Origin: Paenibacillus sp. MZ04-78.2
Lineage (GTDB): Bacteria; Bacillota; Bacilli; Paenibacillales; NBRC-103111
NCBI RefSeq assembly: GCF_024213375.1
Contig: NZ_JANAVJ010000047.1
Coordinates: forward strand, 1 to 37,064
DNA: 37,064 nt
Direction of reading: 5' to 3'
Below, piece after piece: positions 15,938 through 25,416 of the stretch (position 1 is its first letter; every line of letters begins with the position of its first letter). The notes beneath the pieces were generated by a model, which saw nothing but the letters and a program-made list of their open reading frames with translations, searched no databases and was not told the origin of the DNA. Position numbers and translations under genes: made by a program.

Positions 15938-18900
15938 AGAATCTGACCGATCGTATCCAATCGCTGACGCCGGAGCAGCGGGCGCTGTTCGAAAAGCGGC
16001 TCAAGCAACAAAACTTGAATGCGCAGCAGCTAAGCCCGAATCCGGCAGCCGCAGCCATCCCCCGGCGGAACCATACGGGCCTAAGCCCACTTTCCTTCGA
16101 TCAGGAGCGGCTCTGGTTCTTTCACCGGATGCACCCCGAATCGCACGCGTACAACGTGTACGGGGCCGCCCGTTTGAGAGGAAAGCTGCATCATGGGGCG
16201 CTGGAGTACGGCATCAACGAAATCGTCAAGCGCCACGAGGCTTGGCGGACCGTATTCGGGCGCGTCGATCCCGTGCAGTCCGTGCTGCCTGAGCTCCGCG
16301 TCAGCGTCCCCGTGGTGGACCTGCGGGATGTTCCCGAGGAGGAGCGGGAAGCCGTCGCTCAGCAGCTTATGCGCGAAGAGGTCCAGCAATTGTTCGATCT
16401 GGAAAAAGGGCCGCTCATCCGCTTCAAGCTGTTTACGCTGTCGGATACGGAATCGACGCTCGTTTTGACCATCCATCACATTGTCATCGACCGGCTCACT
16501 TTCTCGATCTTCTTCGAAGAACTGATGGCGCATTACAAGGCGGCGCTTGCAGGCGTTCCGGCCGAGCTCCCGGAGCTGCCGATCCAGTACGCGGATTATG
16601 CCGAATGGCAGCGGAATTACTTGCAGGGCGAAACCCGGGAGAAGCTGCTCGCCTTCTGGAAGGAGCAGTTGAAGGATTGCGAGTACGTCCTCGACATCCA
16701 TACGGACTTCCCCCGGCCGCCCGCGATCACTTACCGAGGAACGCGCGTCTTCCTTCGGTCGTCGAAGGAGACTTTGGACGGGCTGAAGGCGATCGCCAAG
16801 CGGGAAAACGCTTCGGCCTTCATGATCGTGATGACGGTGTTCAAGGCGCTGCTCTACCGGTATACCGGGCAAGCCGACATTCTGGTCGGGACTCCGCTCG
16901 CTAACCGCAGCCGAATCGAGATGGAAAAAGTGATGGGGTACTTTCTGACCATGGGTACGCTGCGTTCGCGCATGTCGGGAGAGATGAGCTTTATCGACCT
17001 GCTGCGGCAGGTGCGCGATACCGCCAGAGAGGTCTACAAGCATCAGGAGCTACCGATCGGTCTGCTGCTGGACGAGCTGCGGGTTCCGATCGACCCGAGC
17101 CGCAACCCGCTGGTGCAGGCGGTATTCGTGTATGTGGACGTGCCGGAGGAGAAGTTCGCGCTCCCTGAGCTGGAAGCGGAGATTGAGATGATCGACGGGG
17201 AGACGGCCAAGTACGACGTCACCATCGGCTTAACCGAAACGGAAGACGGGCTGGATGGCTTTCTCGAATATTCCCCGGATCTATTCCGCCGGGAGACGTT
17301 CGAGCGCATGAGCCGGCACTGGGAAGCTCTGCTGCACAGCATCGTGCGCGATCCGCAGCAATCCCTTCACGAGCTGGCGATGCTGTCGGACGAAGAGCGG
17401 CATCAGCTCATTGACGGGTGGAACGAGACGGCGCAGCCGTTCCCGGACGATTCGTGCATTCATCACTTGTTCGAGAGACAGGCCGAGCTTACGCCGGACG
17501 ATCCGGCCATCGTGTGCGGCGGCCAGTCCATGACGTACCGGGAGCTGAACCGGCGCGCGAATCAGGTCGCCCACGCTTTGCGGAAGCGGGGAGTCGGGAA
17601 GGAAGCGGCTGTCGGTTTGATGTTGGAGCGCTCGCTTGAAACGGTCGTCGGGCTGCTCGGTATTCTAAAGGCTGGAGGCGCGTACGTCGCCATCGATCCA
17701 GCTTATCCGGCCGAGCGGATTCGCACCATGATCGAGGATTCGGGAATCGAAGTCCTGCTGATTCAGCCTAAGCTGGCGGATGCGGGAGCGGAGTCGGTCT
17801 CGGCGGTGCGTCACAAGCTCGTGCTTGACGGGGGCGCATGGCAATCGATTTCGGAGGAAAATGCGGACAATCCGCGCATCGAAGCGGATGCGGGCGATCT
17901 GGCCTACGTGATGTATACGTCGGGATCGACGGGCAAGCCGAAGTCGGTAGCGATCGAGCACCGCAGCGTCTGCAACGCGGTGGAAGCGGCTATCGGGCTG
18001 TTCGGCTTGTCCAGAGGCGGCCGGATGCTGCAATATGCGTCGACGACGTTCGATACGTCGGTCTTGGAGATTTTTGCGACGCTCGCTTCGGGTGCGGCAC
18101 TCTGCCTCGTCAGCCCGGAAGCGACGGCGGGAGGCGAGGCGCTGCACCGGTTTTTGGAGGAGCAGCGGATTACGGCGATGGTGCTGACGCCGTCCGTCTT
18201 GTCCACGCTAACCCCGGAGCGGCTGCCCGATTCGCTGCGTACCGTGGGATCGGGCGGGGAAGCGTGCACGCTCGACATTCGCGCGTGGCTGTCGGATTCC
18301 AGACGTTTGCTGAACCTGTACGGCCCGACGGAGGCGACGATTTTCGCGACGGCTCACGAATTCGATACGGACAGTCTATCCGCTTGCATCGGGCTTCCTA
18401 TCGCCAACACGCAAATGTATATTTTGGATGAGAGCTTGCAGCCCGTGCCGGTTGGCGTGCGCGGGGAAATGTATATCAGCGGAGCGTGTCTGGCCCGGGG
18501 CTACCGCAACAATCCGGAGCTGACCGCCGAGCGGTTCGTAGACCATCCGTTCCGGCCGGGCGAGGTCATGTACCGGACGGGGGATTACGGCTGCCGGCTG
18601 CCGGACGGAAGCGTCGAGTACCTTGGGCGGCGCGACGATCAAGTGAAGCTGAACGGCATCCGGATCGAAATGGGAGAGATCGAAGCCGCGTTGAACGGGC
18701 ATCCGGCGGTCAAAGAAGTCGCTGTTCTGGTCCGGCAGGTCGCGTCCGCCTCCGTATCCGGCAAAGCCCTCTGCGCCTATTACGTCGCGGATCGGGAATT
18801 GGATGCCGCGGAGCTGCGCACGCTGCTGTTGATTCGGCTGCCCGCTTACATGATCCCGGCTCATTACATGAGGCTGGACGCTTTTCCGCTGACGTCCAGC

Positions 18901-20631
18901 GGCAAACTGGATCGGAAGCGGCTCCCGGAGCCTGCGGCGTTCGGCGGCTCGGCAGCGGAGTTCGTTCCCCTGGAAGGCGAGCTGGAAGAGCTGATGGCTT
19001 CCGTGTGGCAGGAGGTGCTGGGAGCAGAAACGGTTGGACGCGAAGACAACTTTTTCCATATGGGAGGAGATTCCATCAAGGCGATCCAGATCGCATCGAG
19101 ATTGTACCGCAGAGGCTGGGACCTTGAGATGAAGAACATATTTTTGACTCCGGTGCTGAAGGAGCTTTGCCTCGATCTCAAGCTGGCTGACGGGCAGGTG
19201 CAGATCTCGCAGGACGCTGTGGAAGGACCGATAGCGGAAACGCCGATCGTACAGTGGTTTTTTGACCGTGACTTCGCTTCTTCGGCCCATTGGAATTCGG
19301 CGGTGATGCTGCATTCGGAGACTGCTTTGGACGAAACCGCCTTGAAGCGGGCGCTGGAAAAGCTGGCCGAGCATCATGACGTGCTGCGGTCCGTGGCGAG
19401 GGGCGAAGGGGGCCGCAAGCAGCTTTATAACCGGGGACCGGCGGAGCAGCCGCTGATCGGTTTCGAGGTCGTGGCTCCGGACGGCGGCGATTCGATGGAA
19501 TCGGCCGTTCTGGCGCACGCCAATCGGCTGCACGAGAGCATCGATCTGGCGAACGGTCCTCTGATGAAGACCGCCTTGTTCCGGACGCCGCAGGGCGATC
19601 TTCTGCTGCTCGTCGCTCACCACTTGGTGATGGATTGGGTGTCGTTGCGAATTGTGCTGGAGGATTTGGAAGCGGCTTACGAGCAGGCGCTGAACCACGG
19701 GGACATCGTCATGCCGCCCAAAACGCATTCGTTCCAAGCTTGGGGGGAGGCTTTGCAACAGTACGCCCGGAGCGGCGAAGTGCTGCGCGAGGTCGATTAT
19801 TGGGCGGCCGTCGAGAGTACGCCGTGCGTGCCTGTGCCAAGGGACTTCGAGGCTACGGGCGACCGGATGAAGGACGAGGCTCAAGTGATGATCACGCTGC
19901 CGCCGGAAGAAACGGAGCGGCTGCTGAAGCAAGTCCACCGCGCTTACAATACGGAAATCAACGATATTTTGCTGACCGCCTTGGGCCTGACCTTGAAGGA
20001 ATGGATGAACACGAACCGGATCGTGATCCATCTGGAAGGGCACGGTCGGGAGAGTGTCATCAAGAATATGAACATTACCCGCACGGTCGGCTGGTTTACG
20101 TCGCAGTTTCCGATCGTGCTGCCGATGGAGCACACGGATGATTTGGGCTACCAGATCAAATCGGTCAAAGAGCATTTGCGGCAGCTGCCGAATCACGGGA
20201 TCGGCTATGGCTTGTTGAAATATATCACGCCCCGGGAAAGCGTGCCGGGCTTGACGTTCACGCAGCAGCCGGACATCTGCTTCAACTACCTCGGTCAGAT
20301 CGATACTGATCTGCGCAATCGGTGGTTCGGTCCGTCGCCGTGGCCGGTCGGCCGTCCGATAAGCCCGGAAGCCGAGCGAATGGCTTCGCTCTTCATCACG
20401 GGCTATGTGCAGGACCGGAGGCTTCACATCGCGATGGATTATAACCGCACGCATTACCGTCACGACACGATCGCCGCTTTGCTGGACAAGCTCCAAAACC
20501 GCCTGCTGGACCTCATCCGCCACTGCGGGGAGCAGACCGCCGCCGAAGCCACGCCCAGCGACTTGGGCTATAACCGGCTGACGCTGCAAGAGCTGGATCA
20601 GCTGAATGATCTGGTCGATACGATCGAGTAG
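15934..20631 (+). CDS. Nonribosomal peptide synthetase, second module with epimerase (C-A-T-E)
   Basis: 1565 residues. An N-terminal docking helix LTPEQRALFEKRLKQQNL is followed by a condensation domain (about 47-485) whose motif reads HHIVIDR (181-187), keeping HHxxxD but with Arg for the usual Gly. The adenylation domain (about 510-1000) has YTSGSTGKPKS (Y661; Ser for the usual Gly at the end), A4 FDTSVLEIF (D707), NLYGPTE and SSGKLDRK. Hand-read pocket code: D-T-L-V-G-G-L-I-F-K, substrate not assigned. The thiolation domain GGDSIKA (Ser1047) has the form typical before an epimerase. The epimerization domain (about 1100-1540) has HHLVMDW (H1229-W1235), EGHGRE (1368-1373), RTVGWFTSQFP and FNYLGQ. 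Residue 2 is therefore predicted to be D-configured. ATG overlaps the monooxygenase stop (ATGA). Confidence 0.92.
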   Translation: MKNLTDRIQSLTPEQRALFEKRLKQQNLNAQQLSPNPAAAAIPRRNHTGLSPLSFDQERLWFFHRMHPESHAYNVYGAARLRGKLHHGALEYGINEIVKRHEAWRTVFGRVDPVQSVLPELRVSVPVVDLRDVPEEEREAVAQQLMREEVQQLFDLEKGPLIRFKLFTLSDTESTLVLTIHHIVIDRLTFSIFFEELMAHYKAALAGVPAELPELPIQYADYAEWQRNYLQGETREKLLAFWKEQLKDCEYVLDIHTDFPRPPAITYRGTRVFLRSSKETLDGLKAIAKRENASAFMIVMTVFKALLYRYTGQADILVGTPLANRSRIEMEKVMGYFLTMGTLRSRMSGEMSFIDLLRQVRDTAREVYKHQELPIGLLLDELRVPIDPSRNPLVQAVFVYVDVPEEKFALPELEAEIEMIDGETAKYDVTIGLTETEDGLDGFLEYSPDLFRRETFERMSRHWEALLHSIVRDPQQSLHELAMLSDEERHQLIDGWNETAQPFPDDSCIHHLFERQAELTPDDPAIVCGGQSMTYRELNRRANQVAHALRKRGVGKEAAVGLMLERSLETVVGLLGILKAGGAYVAIDPAYPAERIRTMIEDSGIEVLLIQPKLADAGAESVSAVRHKLVLDGGAWQSISEENADNPRIEADAGDLAYVMYTSGSTGKPKSVAIEHRSVCNAVEAAIGLFGLSRGGRMLQYASTTFDTSVLEIFATLASGAALCLVSPEATAGGEALHRFLEEQRITAMVLTPSVLSTLTPERLPDSLRTVGSGGEACTLDIRAWLSDSRRLLNLYGPTEATIFATAHEFDTDSLSACIGLPIANTQMYILDESLQPVPVGVRGEMYISGACLARGYRNNPELTAERFVDHPFRPGEVMYRTGDYGCRLPDGSVEYLGRRDDQVKLNGIRIEMGEIEAALNGHPAVKEVAVLVRQVASASVSGKALCAYYVADRELDAAELRTLLLIRLPAYMIPAHYMRLDAFPLTSSGKLDRKRLPEPAAFGGSAAEFVPLEGELEELMASVWQEVLGAETVGREDNFFHMGGDSIKAIQIASRLYRRGWDLEMKNIFLTPVLKELCLDLKLADGQVQISQDAVEGPIAETPIVQWFFDRDFASSAHWNSAVMLHSETALDETALKRALEKLAEHHDVLRSVARGEGGRKQLYNRGPAEQPLIGFEVVAPDGGDSMESAVLAHANRLHESIDLANGPLMKTALFRTPQGDLLLLVAHHLVMDWVSLRIVLEDLEAAYEQALNHGDIVMPPKTHSFQAWGEALQQYARSGEVLREVDYWAAVESTPCVPVPRDFEATGDRMKDEAQVMITLPPEETERLLKQVHRAYNTEINDILLTALGLTLKEWMNTNRIVIHLEGHGRESVIKNMNITRTVGWFTSQFPIVLPMEHTDDLGYQIKSVKEHLRQLPNHGIGYGLLKYITPRESVPGLTFTQQPDICFNYLGQIDTDLRNRWFGPSPWPVGRPISPEAERMASLFITGYVQDRRLHIAMDYNRTHYRHDTIAALLDKLQNRLLDLIRHCGEQTAAEATPSDLGYNRLTLQELDQLNDLVDTIE

Positions 20632-20666
20632 CCTCTCCGGCTGCGGCGCTACAGGAGGAGATGTCT

Positions 20667-23600
20667 ATGAATCCAAAGGACAAAATCAAAAAAATCTACC
20701 CGCTGGCTCCTTCGCAAGAAGGGATGTATTATTTCTGGCTCTCGGATAAGGAGTCCCGGCTGTCTTTTGTACAGATCGAGGCGGTGCTGCGGGGAGAGCT
20801 CGACGTCTCCCTGCTGGAGCAAAGCATGAACGCCCTCGTGAAGCGCTACGATATCCTGAGAACGGTATTCGTCCACGAGAATTTGCCGCGTCCGCTGCAG
20901 GTGGTGATGAAGGAACGGAAGTTCCGCCTGCGCTTCGAAGACGTGTCGGAGCTGTCGAAGGAATCGCAGGAGGCGTATCTGCGCCGATGGAAGCAGGCGA
21001 ACAAAGCGCAGGGCTTCGACCTCGCCAAAGATTTTCTCGTCCGAATGGCCGTGTTTCGGACAAGTCCGCTAGAGTACCGTTGGATCTGGTGCAATCACCA
21101 TATTATTTTGGACGGTTGGTCGTTCGGTCGGGTGTTCCGGGAGCTGCTGGACAATTACCGCCTGCTGCAAGACAAGCGGGAGCCTGTGACCGTGGAAGCG
21201 TCCCCTTACAGCCATTATCTGGAGTGGCTGGAGAGACAAGATAAGGAAGCGGGGATCGCGTATTGGCAAAAGACGTTGGCCGGATTGGAGCGGTCCCGGA
21301 GCGGCTTTCCTGTGATCAAGCAGGCCCACGCTTCCGCTTCGGGCTCTGCAGGCAAGTCAGCCGTTAAGTCTGTGCTCAAGAGCGTCAACGCGGAGCTGGG
21401 TTCAGCCCGGCTGGACCGGTTGCAGCGTCTCGCCGGAGCGTGTCAGGCGACGATCAATTCTGTGTTTCAGGCGGCATGGGCGATTGTGCTCCGGCAGTAC
21501 ATGCAGAGCGACGATGTCGTGTTCGGCTCTGTCGTATCGGGAAGGCCTGCCGAGGTGAAGGGGATTGAAGAGATGGTGGGGCTCTTCCTCAATACGATCC
21601 CTGTCCGTATCCGGCTGCAGCCCGGGCAGACCTTCGCCGAATGCCTCAAGCAGGTGCAGCGGCAATCGCTGGAGTCGAAGGCGTACGATTTTGTCCCCCT
21701 GCAGGAGATGAATCAGGCGACCGATGTGAAGTATCGTCTGCTGGATCATCTGATGATCTTCGAAAATTTCCCCCTCGACCGGAGGTACGTGGACAATGTC
21801 GAGTCGAAGGACGGCTTAGGCTTCGAGTTCGCGGATTTTTGCGCCGCAGAGGAGACGCAGCAATTCAATGTCTACGTCTATCCGCAGGAAGCCGCCGTGA
21901 AGTTTAACTTCAACGCGTCGTTGTATGAGCCGTGGCTGATGGAGCAGCTCAAGGACCAATTCATCGGCGTGCTGGATCAGATTATGGCGGACGAAAGCAT
22001 CCCCATCGGCCGGATCGAAGTGCTGACGCCGGGGGATAAGCAGAAGCTGCTGGGAGGCTTTTTCCAGTCGGTCCGGTACGAGCAGGCGGATCGGACGCTT
22101 CATGTCTGCTTCGCGGATCAGGTCCGCAAGACGCCGGATCACCCGGCCTTAATCTGCGGCGCTCACACGCTGACGTACCGCGAGCTGCACGAGCGTTCCA
22201 ATCAACTGGCCCATGTGCTGCGGAGCAGAGGGGTGCAGCCTGACGACCGCATTGGTATGCGCGCGGAACGTTCCGTGGAGATGATCGCAGGCATGCTTGG
22301 CATCCTGAAAGCGGGCGCGGCCTTCGTCCCGATCCCGCCGGACTATCCGGCCGACCGGCAAGCCTATATGATCGCCGACAGCGGCATGAAGCTGCTGCTG
22401 ACGACTTCGCCGCTGGGGGAGATTTCTTTTGCCGGGGAATGCATCAATCTCAGGGACCCGGAGCTTGACCGCGCCGACCGGGAGGAGCTGTTGTCGCTTT
22501 CGAGCAGCCACCATTTGGCTTATGTGATCTACACCTCCGGGACGACCGGGAAGCCGAAAGGCGTCTTGATCGAGCATCAGGGAGTGGTCAATACGGTTCT
22601 GGCTCGCCAAGTGGAATACCCGTTCGACGGGACGGCCCGGGTGCTTCAATTGTACTCGTATGCGTTCGACGCCTTCCTGTCCTGCTTGTTTACCCCGCTG
22701 CTGTCGGGCTCGACGGTGGTGCTGTCCACGGATGAGGAAGCGCGGAATCCGCTGGCGCTACGCGACCATATTCGCGACCGGCAGGTGACGCATCTCGACT
22801 GCGTGCCCAGTGTGTATACGGCGCTGGTCGAATGTCTCGGCAAGGAGGACGCCCGTTCCTTACGCGTGGTGACGTTGGGCGGGGAACGGCTGCCCGCCAA
22901 GCTGGTGAGGCGGAGCAGGAAGCGGTTCCCGCATATCGAGCTGGTGGACGAATACGGTCCGACGGAGAACAGCATCGTGACGACGCTGGAGCGGAACGTC
23001 GCGCCGGACCGCCCTTTATCTATCGGCAAGCCGCTGCCCAACACCCGCGTCTATGTATTGAACGACGAACACGGCTTGGTCCCGGTTGGCGTGAAGGGCG
23101 AGCTGTGGATCGCGGGCAGGGGGCTGGCGAGAGGCTATCTGAATCTCCCGGAGCGGGCGGCCGCGTCGTTCACGGCCGATCCGTTCTATCCCGGGGAGCG
23201 CATGTACCGTTCTGGAGACCTCGCCCGTTGGCTGCCGGATGGGCGGCTGGAGTATATGGGAAGAAAAGACGAGCAGGTCAAAATCCGGGGCTACCGCATC
23301 GAGCTCGGAGAGATCGAAAGCGTGCTTAGGAGCCATGAGCGGCTGAACGACGCAGCGGTGACGGCCTGGGACGGGGCGAGCGGCGATACCGTGCTGTGCG
23401 TCTATTACGTTTCTGCGGCCCCGGTCTCTGCGGAAGAGCTTAAGGCGTTTGTCGCGGCGCGATTGCCGGCTTTCATGGCGCCGTCTCATTATACGGAGCT
23501 CAGCGAGATGCCGCTGTCGTCCAATGGCAAAATCGACCGCGGGGCGTTGCCGCAGCCCAACGTGACGGCTCGGGAATCGTCGGAGGCGCAGGCGCAGGCC

Positions 23601-24545
23601 ATCCCGAGCAATCCGTGGGAGCAACGGCTGGCGGTTGTGTGCGGGGAAATTTTGGAGAGGCCGGAGATTGGCGTCACGGACGATTTCTTCGAAGCGGGCG
23701 GCAGCTCGCTCCATGCGATGCTTCTCGTGTCGCGGGTCCAGCACGATTATCGGGCGGAGCTTCCGCTGCACGTCATTTTGGAGTCGTCCACGATCCGGGG
23801 GATGGCCGCCTTTTTGATGGATAACAACAAGGCGGAGCCTCTTCCCATCGTACGGTTGAACAAAAAGGATCGGCGCAAAACGCTTTTCTGCTTCCCGCCG
23901 ATGGGCGGTCTCGGGATCGCGTATTATGAGTTCGCCAAGCAGATGGACGACTGCACGATCTATGCGTTGGATTATATCGATCATCCCGACCGGATGGAGC
24001 GCTATGTGAAGCTGATTTCCGCTGCGCAGAGGGAGGGCGATTATACGTTCCTGGGCTACTCCGCCGGAGGGAATCTGGCGTTCGAGGTGACCAAAGCGAT
24101 GGAGGCGGCCGGGTACCGCGTATCCGATGTCATTATGCTGGACGCTTACCGGAGGAGCGAGCCCGTGGCCGATGATACGTTGCAAGAGTTGTGGGAGAGG
24201 TTTATCGCCACCCCCGCGATTCGCGAGTTCTATAAAAATTTTCGCATCAACGAACAAGATCTGGAGCGCTTGAAGCAATATTTCTTCTATATTTATTTGC
24301 TGGATAATATCGGCACGGTCCAAGCGGACCTGCATGTCGTTCATTCCTCGCAGCCGGAGGACGAGCTTCATCATCCGCCAGTGGATGAGGCCGAGCAACA
24401 GTACTGGAATTGGCAAGGGGCCACTTCGGGCCGGGTGGCGTATTATCAGGGCGTCGGGGGACACGAACGGATGCTGGAACCCGAGCATATGCAGGCGAAT
24501 GTGGGGATTATTAAGGGTATTTTGGGGTCGGCGGTTGTGCGGTAA
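20667..24545 (+). CDS. Nonribosomal peptide synthetase, terminal module (C-A-T-TE)
   Basis: About 1292 residues. The condensation domain has a canonical HHIILDGWS (about 144-152) and follows an epimerase, so it should be of the D-donor/L-acceptor type. The adenylation domain has YTSGTTGKPKG (about 622), A4 FDAFLSCLF, DEYGPTENS and SSNGKIDR. The hand-read pocket code is D-A-S-D-T-G-E-I-V-K; the two acidic pocket residues suggest a basic side chain (Lys, Orn, Dab or Arg), with low certainty. The thiolation domain is AGGSSLHA. The thioesterase has GYSAGG (Ser about 1132), Asp in MLDAYR (about 1159) and His in GGHERML (about 1266), a complete triad for hydrolysis or cyclisation. The second ATG (20667) is preferred because AGGAGG (20653-20658) is only 2 nt from the ATG at 20661 but 8 nt from this one. 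A terminator follows at 24564. Confidence 0.92.
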   Translation: MNPKDKIKKIYPLAPSQEGMYYFWLSDKESRLSFVQIEAVLRGELDVSLLEQSMNALVKRYDILRTVFVHENLPRPLQVVMKERKFRLRFEDVSELSKESQEAYLRRWKQANKAQGFDLAKDFLVRMAVFRTSPLEYRWIWCNHHIILDGWSFGRVFRELLDNYRLLQDKREPVTVEASPYSHYLEWLERQDKEAGIAYWQKTLAGLERSRSGFPVIKQAHASASGSAGKSAVKSVLKSVNAELGSARLDRLQRLAGACQATINSVFQAAWAIVLRQYMQSDDVVFGSVVSGRPAEVKGIEEMVGLFLNTIPVRIRLQPGQTFAECLKQVQRQSLESKAYDFVPLQEMNQATDVKYRLLDHLMIFENFPLDRRYVDNVESKDGLGFEFADFCAAEETQQFNVYVYPQEAAVKFNFNASLYEPWLMEQLKDQFIGVLDQIMADESIPIGRIEVLTPGDKQKLLGGFFQSVRYEQADRTLHVCFADQVRKTPDHPALICGAHTLTYRELHERSNQLAHVLRSRGVQPDDRIGMRAERSVEMIAGMLGILKAGAAFVPIPPDYPADRQAYMIADSGMKLLLTTSPLGEISFAGECINLRDPELDRADREELLSLSSSHHLAYVIYTSGTTGKPKGVLIEHQGVVNTVLARQVEYPFDGTARVLQLYSYAFDAFLSCLFTPLLSGSTVVLSTDEEARNPLALRDHIRDRQVTHLDCVPSVYTALVECLGKEDARSLRVVTLGGERLPAKLVRRSRKRFPHIELVDEYGPTENSIVTTLERNVAPDRPLSIGKPLPNTRVYVLNDEHGLVPVGVKGELWIAGRGLARGYLNLPERAAASFTADPFYPGERMYRSGDLARWLPDGRLEYMGRKDEQVKIRGYRIELGEIESVLRSHERLNDAAVTAWDGASGDTVLCVYYVSAAPVSAEELKAFVAARLPAFMAPSHYTELSEMPLSSNGKIDRGALPQPNVTARESSEAQAQAIPSNPWEQRLAVVCGEILERPEIGVTDDFFEAGGSSLHAMLLVSRVQHDYRAELPLHVILESSTIRGMAAFLMDNNKAEPLPIVRLNKKDRRKTLFCFPPMGGLGIAYYEFAKQMDDCTIYALDYIDHPDRMERYVKLISAAQREGDYTFLGYSAGGNLAFEVTKAMEAAGYRVSDVIMLDAYRRSEPVADDTLQELWERFIATPAIREFYKNFRINEQDLERLKQYFFYIYLLDNIGTVQADLHVVHSSQPEDELHHPPVDEAEQQYWNWQGATSGRVAYYQGVGGHERMLEPEHMQANVGIIKGILGSAVVR

Positions 24546-24563
24546 GGCAGGCAGGCTTGAAGG

Positions 24564-24603
24564 CTCGCATCGGGGGTTCGCTCCCGGTGCGGGTTTTCTT
24601 TTT
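24564..24603 (+). terminator. Terminator of the NRPS-PKS operon
   Basis: CTCGCATCGGGGG and CTCCCGGTGCGGG form a 13-bp stem (with G-U pairs) capped by TTCG. TTTTCTTTTT follows. It lies 20 nt after the thioesterase stop. Confidence 0.8.
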
Positions 24604-24617
24604 GCGGGGGGCGCGGG

Positions 24618-25055
24618 CTACATGAGCCCGTTTTCCCGTAGGCTGAAATGCTTTCCGTCCGCGACGATAATATGGTCCAGCAGCTCGATGCCGAGGATTT
24701 CTCCGGCGTTTTTTACTCGTTCGGTCAGCTCTAAGTCTTCCTGCGACGGTGTCGTGTCTCCGCTCGGGTGGGCATGGGCCAGAATGATGCTGGCGCTGTT
24801 GCTCAATATGGCGGATTTGAACACTTCCCTCGGCGTGACGAGTGCCGCATCAAGGGTTCCGATGGAGACGACTTCGAGCGCGGTTATTGTGTTTCTGATG
24901 CTTAGGCAGATGAGCAGGCAGTATTCGCGATCGACGTCGCTTAGGTACTCCGTTACGAGCTTATACGCGTCTTCGGGGCAGCGGATTTTGTTGGTTTTAT
25001 AAGGGAATGTCGATTCGCGAACCATGCGTAAGCTGATCACGTTGAGCCGTTTCAT
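24618..25055 (-). CDS. radC: RadC-like JAB/JAMM-domain protein
   Basis: 145 residues. The JAMM metal motif is complete: H94-A-H96 followed at the right spacing by S104 and D107 (AHAHPSGDTTPSQED). VTPREVFKSAIL precedes it and HIIVADGKHFSLRENGLM closes the fold. Full-length chromosomal RadC is about 220 residues with an N-terminal helix-hairpin-helix region; that region is missing here. This is the short form common on prophages, plasmids and genomic islands. Its biochemical role is not established, and the old DNA-repair assignment is doubtful. It marks the start of a probable mobile or defence island running to the restriction-modification operon. It converges on the NRPS operon. Confidence 0.8.
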   Translation of the reverse strand: MKRLNVISLRMVRESTFPYKTNKIRCPEDAYKLVTEYLSDVDREYCLLICLSIRNTITALEVVSIGTLDAALVTPREVFKSAILSNSASIILAHAHPSGDTTPSQEDLELTERVKNAGEILGIELLDHIIVADGKHFSLRENGLM

Positions 25056-25175
25056 CGTGGTTGGCTCCGAGTGAGTATGGTGGGTAAATTCATTTCTTCA
25101 AGCAACCTTTCTAATGAAAATGTTGTAAGCAGTTTGTATTCTGTAAAAAGAATTAAAGGCTACTGATACGTTGAT

Positions 25176-25389
25176 ACTCGTAATTACGTCAAGTAGGTTA
25201 AAGTGTAGCTGGCGCTTACTTCAATGAGTTTGTGACTAAGGCTGGGGTTGTGAAGGCCTTCTTTGTCGCTGTTTCCTCGCACATTAATAAGTCAACCTAG
25301 ATGTGGTATAATTGGGAGAGAAAAATACTGCACATTTCCAATTATACTCGTATTTACGAGAAAGTAAATATATTTTTCGTATTTACGAG
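25176..25389 (+). promoter_or_regulatory. Three related operator sites and promoter upstream of an XRE gene
   Basis: The sites are ACTCGTAATTACGT (25176-25189), CTCGTATTTACGAG (25347-25360) and TTCGTATTTACGAG (25376-25389). Each is an inverted repeat of CTCGTA/TACGAG. The last two start 29 bp apart, close to three helical turns. A TATAAT (25307-25312) lies between the first and second. The rest of the 361-bp gap between radC and this gene shows no gene I can support. Confidence 0.6.
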
Positions 25390-25416
25390 TTAATTGTTAT
25401 AAAAAAGGGTGTACCT

